A model generated the notes under the pieces. It was not told the origin of the DNA. It searched no databases and saw nothing but the letters and a program-made list of their open reading frames with translations. From the NCBI GenBank assembly GCA_933228895.1, contig OW121856.1, forward strand, positions 109,219,027 through 109,283,026: a stretch of DNA of 64,000 nucleotides. The letters run 5' to 3'. The DNA is from Platycnemis pennipes (lineage: Eukaryota; Arthropoda; Insecta; Odonata; Platycnemididae). Of this stretch, positions 57,111-64,000 are shown piece after piece; the first letter of the stretch is position 1; the number at the start of each line of letters is the position of its first letter. A program made the position numbers and the translations under genes.

Positions 57111-58481
57111 ATGTCGGCACAAAATAGCCACTTATTGATCGCATCAAATGGAAATAACTTCAGAGCCCAGCTACAGGAAGTAGGTCTTCGTGGTTGGGGT
57201 TATCAAAGAACATCGATTTCCAAGGTTATGGCGTATCTACCGCTCGATCAACACAAACATTGGAGATCGTCATCGTGCAGACATGTTCCCCAAACACGCC
57301 CCCAGCTCCTCATGAATCATTCATGCGAGAAGTAAACTTTACGTGCATGCTAAACTTCTCCGAATCGAGCTTCAACTTTTCCCGCTCGAAGGGGACTTCA
57401 ACGAAGAGCGGACAAATCGATATTTTCCCACGAACTCCACTTCCGCCATAATTATTCTTTCATTCCCCCGAGGTCCCTAACCGCGGAAAACATCGCCGAA
57501 AAATGCCGCTGCTGGCTTAATGAAATATCGGCCGCTTCATCTGCAAAGAGCCTTGAGAGCAAAGAAAATAACTGTTTTGCCTCTGTGCCGCTCATCAAAA
57601 TCGTTTAATTTCACAGCAGTGAATAACACACCATGTTGTGTAAAAAAAAGGGAAAATAAACTATGCCTCAGGACGGAAATGTCACACCGATATCGATGTA
57701 TCGGGATACTCGATATTTATTGTCCGATGCGACGAAAACAGGGAGTAGTGAGAGGGTGGATGCCGCATCGAATAGATAATTTCAAAACGCTAAACCACGT
57801 GCCGATGTTTTAGTCAGGAGTGACGTTTAAGCTGAGTCCGATTTCGTTGGCCATTAGAAGACGGTAGCCATGTTCCAATCGCCGTTGAAGGTGCCTTAAT
57901 GCACTAGCACGCACTATTTTTTATAAGTTTTTGAATTTGAAGTTTATTAGCTTAAATGTGCTTGGCGAAAATTTAGCTGAAGAATTTAGTTGTGTTGCAA
58001 AGATATTACTCTTTGAAAATTGTACCTTTCCGGCAGCTCAAAAACACGACGTCATCGCGTGACGTCACGGCACGGTATCACTAAGGGCGTTGTTTATCTG
58101 TTTATGCGTGGAGGTAAGTTGTTAAACAAATACTTGGCGATAACGTATGTATTTATCTCATTTGTTTAAAGCAATAAACGATTGTATTTCTATTTTTTAT
58201 TTACATAGAATGGATGGTAACGAGCAAATCGTCCATTAATTATATAATGCCTGATTAATGCCCCAGAATTTCTACTACGCCTATGCAATATCAGGTTTTT
58301 TTAAGAAGAACACCGCCATAAGTGAGTCAACCAAAGGAATTTATCGAAATGTGCTTTTATAAGTATTTTTCACTCATCGTTTCGTTCGAGAAACGGCTAA
58401 AAACCTCAAAAAATATATTCACTTCGTTTTATTTTAAATATAAATGTCTCCGTAGCAATATGGAACCTATACCGTGCAGTG
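57111..58481. other. Unassigned interval
   Basis: 57111-57460 has overlapping plus-strand frames without motif. 58048-58070 contains GACGTCATCGCGTGACGTCA, a CRE-like near-palindrome. No gene supported. Confidence 0.35.
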
Positions 58482-58534
58482 ACGTCAGAAGGCAAAACGG
58501 TCTCGGGCGTAACTTTGTGGAACTTCTCCATAAG

Positions 58535-58740
58535 GTTGAATGAAAAAAACTGCGATTCCACATAAAATGAAATCTCCATAAAATCTTAAAACATTTTTGA
58601 GATTAAAACAGATGTTCACCGGATAAGTTCTGTTTTGTATTAAAAAATATTTTCCCATACCATTTCCCATACTTTTAGCACATACCACGCATTGGATTCA
58701 CAGGATTTTATGTGGAATCGCAGTGTTTTTTTCATTCAAC
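58535..58740. mobile_element. ~206-bp terminal-inverted-repeat element
   Basis: Ends GTTGAATGAAAAAAAC..TG and CGATTCCACATAAAAT pair over ~34-36 bp with their inverted counterparts at 58705-58740. The interior (58595-58700) reappears at 59071-59170. A 12-bp word ACGTCAGAAGGC occurs at 58482-58493 and again at 58739-58750, so a slightly larger duplicated unit is possible. Confidence 0.65.
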
Positions 58741-59070
58741 GTCAGAAGGCGTTTCAGGTCACGTGACTTTCGTCGAGTTTCGGGAACATTTTAATATCAT
58801 TTAATAATCTTTGTGGTGGGCGTAGAAAAATTTGGCATGCATATTTATATTGGTGAGAACATTTCGCATCAAGTACATCATTAATCTTCGAGAAACAAAT
58901 TGCATGCATATTCCCCATTCCTCGATGACTAAAGGGAGCAGCATTCTATCGGGTGAAAACTACTGTGCCGCGGCCTACGGTGTTGCAATGTGAAACAAGG
59001 AAGTAGCAATAATCTAAATTTGGAATTCTCCGCTAGCGGTTCTATTTGAAGCCCTTACGTTCTACTACTG

Positions 59071-59166
59071 ATTTTTGAGAGTAAAACAGATGCTCAACAG
59101 ATTAATTCTGTTTTGTATTAAAAAATATTTTCCCAAACCATTAGCACATACCACGCATTGGATTCA
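59071..59166. repeat. Partial second copy of the 58535-58740 interior
   Basis: Shares AAAACAGATG.TCA, TTCTGTTTTGTATTAAAAAA, TATTTTCCCA and GCACATACCACGCATTGGAT with 58595-58700. It ends where the next element starts. Confidence 0.7.
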
Positions 59167-60582
59167 CAGGGTGGCTACTGATAACCAATTTTCAAATTCC
59201 CTGATTTTTCCCTGATGGCTTTACCGATTTCCCTGACACTGATCGCCAAAAGGTCTCCTATTACCGGAATATTTTTTTATGCTGAATTAAATTTTCGTCA
59301 AAACTCAGAAAATGTTAAAAGCAGAAATCAATATATCAAAACTATAAGAATGAAAAAATTGAACATCCAAAGAAATGAAAAAAATATATATCAAATCTTC
59401 ACAAGTTAAGCCGACACACAAATTGTACTCACTTTTAATACAGATTTCGCGGCCAAGTATCGTATTTCCGTGGGCGTGTATGTTTCCTTCGGTAAAATTA
59501 CAAATTGACAAAATGTCTAATTCTTCAAGGGAGAGGTGGCGTGTCGTGGTAGTTCTGGGGAGTTGAAGATTACTGAAAAGGCATCGAAATTAACGGCCAA
59601 TTTACTGGTGGACTCCGGCACAGGTATCACTAGGCTGCGCGAAAAATACAAACCAAAGACAAGTTCTTGGACTGGATCAAAATCGGATGGCACGAGTGAC
59701 TTTTAGAAGCGAATAACAATTTGATTAAAGTGGTTGCAACCCTTTGATTGTAAGAGGGAACCAAAAATGTAAAAATATTTGTATAAACAAACAAAAGAAA
59801 CGTAATCGCGCACCTGCGAGCTAAAACAGGAGGCAATTAGAAACGGCAGCGTCATATTTGAGATGGATTGTGACCTGACTAAATAGCTCTGAGAGGGAGC
59901 TAAGGGTGGTCATTCGATAATTACGCCGAGCATGAAAGGTGGGGAGGAGAGGAGGACTCTTCTTATGGTCTCGTGAAGGGGGGTATGGAAATCGAAGATG
60001 ATCTTACGTAAGATTTTGTTTACACGTGTGATCGTACTTGTATTGCCGTTTTAGTAATCATCGTCTCGTATTTTCAGAACTGCAAGCACGTATTTACTAC
60101 AAGCTAGTGTGCTACAACTACCTCTCGACCTGAGTCTCGGAAGTTAATAAGAACGCGAGGTTAAATCTTCCGAACAACCTAGCCTCGGATTCTTTGTGAT
60201 GAGCAGAATACACGGTGATCATGAATTTTAACACTACGAGGCAAATATAGCATTAAGGATATACAAAAGGGATACATTGTACGACTGATTCACAACTAAA
60301 AAACTAAGATTCACAACTGAATGTGCAAAAAATTGAAGGGGCTTATTCTATGCGCTTCGGCGATGGACATTTGTTTTAGTTGGTGAAATATTTTGGTGGA
60401 ATAAAGGGCGGGAGAGACTGCCCGGTAAACGTAATGGTTGAAAAATAAAAACGAAAATTTCCTATCCCAGTTTCTCCCTCACTGTTACGAGAATTCCCTG
60501 ACTATTCCCTGACTTTTCCAGATTTCCAAAATTCCCTGACAATTCCAGGTTTTCCCGGTTTTCCCTGACGAGCGCCACCCTG
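59167..60582. mobile_element. ~1.4-kb DNA transposon-like element with CAGGGTGGC ends
   Basis: Opens CAGGGTGGC and closes GCCACCCTG. Both subterminal regions are built of repeated ATTCCCTGA / TTTTCCCTGA words (59200-59235 and 60488-60570), a common plan for transposase-binding arrays. No transposase motif in the interior and no convincing target duplication, so the superfamily is undetermined. Confidence 0.6.
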
Positions 60583-61169
60583 ATTAAGCTCGAGTATTCA
60601 CATTTACCTCCCCCAAATCGGAAATCCGTAGCAACATGTAGAAATACATTTTTATTCTTTCTTTATTAATAACATTATTGTTACATATTATAACAATAAT
60701 GTAACCGGCAACGGGAACATCTTTTCCCTCTGGAGAAGGGACCAGCAGGGATTACGAAACGTCGGGAAAAAAACTGATAATCACGCGGCAATGCCAAATA
60801 ATATATTGATAACCGTGAGCCGCGACAGTTTCAATAAAGAACTACTAATTCGCTTCCTCGAATCATGGGCACGCCACTTTTCTCATCGGCGAAGTAAATT
60901 CCTGGCACTGCATCGGATACAACGGGGGAAGCTATCAAGAGTTAAAATCGTTTTATAAGAGTCTCTTATCTTTGGGAAGAAATGTGATTTGTCGGAAAAC
61001 GTCAAATATTCACAGAATTTAGATTGTACCAAAATGAAACTGTGCAATTGCGTCGCATCTAAATGGAAAACATTCATTCTGAACTATTATCCTTTTAACT
61101 TAATCGCTATGAAATCATTTCGGCATTTTTTCAGCTTTAAATCGTGGGCCATCTTCAGAAATGCACAGC
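60583..61169. other. Unassigned; contains a hairpin and a possible PLE tail
   Basis: Hairpin ACATTATTGTTA / TAACAATAATGT at 60672-60683 and 60691-60702. 60729-60768 reads CTCTGGAGAAGGGACCAGCA then ATTACGAAACGTCGGG, which recalls the CTGRAGA...CGAAACGTCGG ends of PLEs, without conserved stem II. Otherwise no signal. Confidence 0.35.
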
Positions 61170-61462
61170 AACCAAAAACTGATATTTGTGCCTCGAGTTT
61201 TACTTCTACTTCGCTCAAAACCAGAGTGACACGTTTTTAAAGGTGAAATATTGTTAGAGTACTCTACAGCACATGATGCATGTAACAACAACCAATACAA
61301 CCCTTATTACCATGTAGATACTAACTATTTGACTGCTTGTGACCCTATTATAAAACACGTTTCCATGTAGTAGCCTAGTAACATAGAAGTAGTGCATGTT
61401 TGAGGATCTTCACCCCCTGCCACACTCCCCCAATTGGCTTTCAGGGTAATGCGTAGATGTAG
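61170..61462 (+). mobile_element. CR1/L2-like LINE 3' end (subfamily 1)
   Basis: Starts in the region coding the FxPR...ILEYSxxHDAC block (FVPRVLLLLRSKPE then GEILLEYSTAHDACN), continues CTTATTACCATGTAGATACT, GTAGTGCATGTTTGAGGATC, TTCACCCCCTGCCACACTCC, TTGGCTTTCAGGGTAATGCG, TAGATGTAGACG. Confidence 0.7.
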
Positions 61463-62340
61463 ACGAATACATAATAAGATATATGTATATAGCTAGGGTA
61501 CAGCAATAAAACCTTATGAGCTGTTTCCTGAAAATGTGAACTATGTGATATTTTTGCCGAAAACATTACTATCGTTCACATTTACCGATTGAACGCACGT
61601 GACGCCCGCGAGCAATTATGAGCACAAACATATGAAGGGAAAGCATACACGGGGATGCAAGCGTCAAAATACGCATGCTTATCTTTTTACCCCTCGTTAC
61701 TAAATTTCATTCCGTCGCAATTGGCGTATTACTCACTGATGACATTAATAAGGGCTGATTACGACACTTAAGAATGATAGCAGATTACAACGTCACTTGT
61801 GAAAGTCGAATCATTTGCCAAAAACAACTGCTTCTGTGGAATATTTGAAGCTACTGTAGATGACTCCTTGCAGTCTCACAGAAGACAAACAATCATCAAA
61901 GCAATGTAAGTCACAACTTCGTCGAGAATTAATGGACGTCACGGATGTTCCATTCCATTGAAGTTTTTGGCGACCAGCCCCAGCTATCGAATACATTTAA
62001 AGAGGATCTGAGTATTCAGGGAAAATTCCTACCTACATTAACTTTATTTTGGAGTCAATATCTTAAAATACATCCGTTTAAACTCTCAATAAAAGTTACT
62101 AAATAAATCTGAAGGTTAAAAGAATAAATTTTTAAGGTAAATTTTGAATAGAAACCCTGAAAAAGTTTCCAAAAAACCATTTCATGACATACTGTCCATC
62201 CAAAAGAGCGTATTAAACCATATAATTTCAAGGCTAGTTCTTTTAGAGCATTAGATAAGCATTAGATGGCGAAGCCCACATATCAGCGGCATATTGAATA
62301 ACTACAATAAAGCAATTGAGGAAGATTCCGTTGTTCAAAC
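61463..62340. other. Unassigned interval
   Basis: AT-rich; no motif recognised. Confidence 0.35.
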
Positions 62341-62445
62341 ATCATCATCATCATGGGTCAACAATCCTAGGATTGGTTTGCCGCAGCCCTCCACTCAATT
62401 GTTCTATCGGCCAAACCCTCCATGTCAACGTAATTCTTCCGGAAA
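62341..62445 (-). mobile_element. RTE-like LINE, minimal 3' end
   Basis: CATCATCATCATGGGTCAAC, AATCCTAGGATTGGTTTG, CCGCAGCCCTCCACTCAATT: the extreme 3' end of the RTE-like family, minus orientation, severely 5'-truncated. Confidence 0.7.
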
Positions 62446-62659
62446 CAAATATACAAGGCTTTTACAACAACTGCAGAGTACGTTATGTAAATACTATAGA
62501 ACTCTTCAAACGTATAAAAAAGTGCCGCAGCGCCGTCATAGTATCGCTATAGAACGAAGCCATCGACCATGACCATAAGCATGAGTGGTTGTCCCAAGAA
62601 AACCACCACAAGATTTTATTTACCATTCCTCGATAGTTACCTATGAGAGATGATACCTA

Positions 62660-62830
62660 AGAGTGATGACGCTCTCGGAAAAGTATTAATCGACCTGACA
62701 AGGTGAAGGTCGCGGGTTTGAATCCTGCGGTGGTGAAATCACATCAAATTCACCTTCTAGACTAGAAGTTAAAGGTGAATGACCTAAGGTTCTGAATCAT
62801 CTAAAATTATATCTGCCACTTTTACTGCAA
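62660..62830 (+). mobile_element. tRNA-derived SINE fragment
   Basis: GGTTTGAATCC (62715-62725) is a good B box; an A-box-like GACGCTCTCGGAA precedes. The body after it is unrelated to the 21450 SINE as far as I can see. Confidence 0.45.
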
Positions 62831-63447
62831 TGTACCCTTAAAGTGTACGATTCTTGAGATGAATTCAAAAGTTGAAAAGAGTCCTCGCAGACCAATACTT
62901 ACTTTGGGCCAAAACACTCCATGCAATCAACCGAATTACATTCATTTGATCAGCTTACCTGAAACGAAAGAGGATCAAAAATTAGCTCAGATATTATTTA
63001 AAGTGTTGATAGCTAGTAATAATAGAAGATGTTTAATCACCGCATTGAAATATCAATAAATTAATCATATATCGATCAAGACCACATAGTAAATGGCTAC
63101 TGTTTATTCAAAACGCTAATCATAAATCCCTCCTATTCTTTATCAATTTCATTCTTAAAGGTTAGAGTACGGAGAGGCAATTCGTTATGCATTGATGCGA
63201 AATTATTGACCCGCACCCTAGGCTATGTTTAAAAGTTAAGGTGTATGTGTTAAGTGCAGAGTTAATCAAGCAATAAGGTCTTAGAAAGTTAAATTCGTGT
63301 ATCGGGGCACATGGACTAGTCTCCAGAATTGCTTTTTAAGAAAGATCTGCAATTTCGAAAAGCTCCTACCTATATGTAAACACGAGGACGTATTCCATTC
63401 CAGGCATATTCATTATTTTAAATGATACCACCCTTGCAGATAATAAA
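62831..63447. other. Unassigned interval
   Basis: No motif recognised. Confidence 0.3.
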
Positions 63448-63500
63448 TATTGCAGCCAGTGAATGGGATCTGTTTGAATTAGCTTTAATGAGAGTGATCT
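63448..63500 (+). mobile_element. LINE scrap (AASVWDP region)
   Basis: TTGCAGCCAGTGAATGGGAT followed by TTTGAATTAGCTTTAATGAG encodes AASEWDLFELALMR, matching AASVWDPNELGLMR of the copy at 34288. Confidence 0.55.
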
Positions 63501-64000
63501 TTGATGATCGGAGAGTGGCTTGCGCAGGGGAATTGGGTTGTCGAGGGGGTGGGAGGGGGTAAGAGCAGGCAACAGGGGGTCCTGGAAAAGCACAGTGAAT
63601 CTGCCAAAAGTGGCGCTATTAATCAGCAAACACTTGGTTTTTCACAGATTTCCATCGGAGGTCAACGTGGAAACTGGGTTTATTGGAATGAAAGAAGGTG
63701 GGGAAGGTGTGAGCTGGAAACAAGCAAACGGTCACTTACAATGTTGTGTTTTGAATTTACGCTCATGATGATATCTCAACTGTTCAATAGCATCCAGGCG
63801 GCTGCTATCTTTTCTCTCCGCATGAAGGATGTTATGAATAAAGTCGCTAGAAAATACACTTTCAATTAAGTCGTCTGCAAACTGTGACTTGCATTCTGAT
63901 TTTCGTAAAAATATTTATGTTAGCATAATATTTCTTGAACCTAGCGCCCAGTTAAGTGCAATTCATTGTAACATAACAATTGAGCCTCCAAGATCAACAA
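63501..64000. other. Unassigned right edge
   Basis: A 122-codon plus-strand frame (63501-63869) has no recognised motif; it overlaps another open frame (63520-63768), so I do not call a gene. Confidence 0.3.

Noticed and set aside
1..64000. CRISPR array, operons, ribosome binding sites or other prokaryotic features
   Set aside because: No regularly spaced repeats, no gene-dense strand, and all recognisable content is eukaryotic transposon sequence.
1..64000. Telomeric TTAGG arrays or rRNA genes
   Set aside because: None seen on either strand.

Overview
This window looks like repeat-dense, non-coding nuclear DNA from an arthropod, most likely an insect with a large genome. It is AT-rich overall. 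Open frames are short and overlap on both strands, and almost every frame with a recognisable protein motif belongs to a broken transposable element. I found no host gene with convincing exons, no rRNA, no functional tRNA gene, no CRISPR array and no operon-like layout. The organism is inferred from the mix of element families (Penelope-like, CR1/L2-like and RTE-like LINEs, piggyBac, hAT, Helitron, a Mutator-like/YqaJ element, TTAA MITEs, tRNA-derived SINEs). Genus cannot be determined by reading.

Layout, left half. 0.3-0.9 kb is a complete hAT-type MITE with 8-bp target duplications. 2.0-3.0 kb is a snap-back Penelope-like element (PLE): GIY-YIG endonuclease sequence in the middle and two inverted arms, each carrying a hammerhead-ribozyme-like motif. 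3.24-3.30 kb holds a perfect 21-bp hairpin. 5.2-5.7 kb is the first of five copies of a ~530-bp MITE. At 6.1-8.2 kb a decayed piggyBac has jumped into a TTAA inside the 3' tail of an RTE-like LINE (rest of that LINE to 8.65 kb). 8.8-9.6 kb is a CR1/L2-like LINE tail. 10.9-11.7 kb and 20.05-20.86 kb are inverted copies of one ~810-bp repeat. 13.35-15.15 kb is a wrecked Mutator-like transposase/YqaJ nuclease element split by a second RTE-like fragment. 15.5-17.0 kb is LINE reverse transcriptase with an exact 488-bp duplication whose two copies are separated by 148 bp copied from 11.8-12.0 kb. 17.05-19.6 kb is a second decayed piggyBac. 21.4-22.95 kb holds a SINE and a different LINE.

Layout, right half. 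24-31 kb contains an RTE tail, possible PLE ends, three of the ~530-bp MITEs and two of the ~510-bp TTAA MITEs. 32.6-34.0 kb is a Helitron with a textbook 3' end. 34.3-35.3 kb has the best-preserved LINE C-terminal frame. 35.3-40.0 kb is largely unassigned. 40.0-41.8 kb is an RTE reverse transcriptase fragment between diverged direct repeats. 45.3-54.2 kb is crowded with LINE ends in both directions, plus the third TTAA MITE and a tRNA-like SINE inside a 13-bp inverted repeat. 54.9-64 kb holds the last ~530-bp MITE, an RTE tail between inverted arms, two terminal-inverted-repeat elements and LINE/SINE remnants.

The genes do not work together. The window is a record of successive insertions: LINE families supplied reverse transcriptase for themselves and probably for the SINEs, and the MITEs depend on transposases that are not encoded intact here. 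The most interesting parts are the paired hammerhead-like motifs of the PLE, the microhomology-bounded templated insertion in the LINE, the piggyBac-in-RTE nesting and the Helitron.
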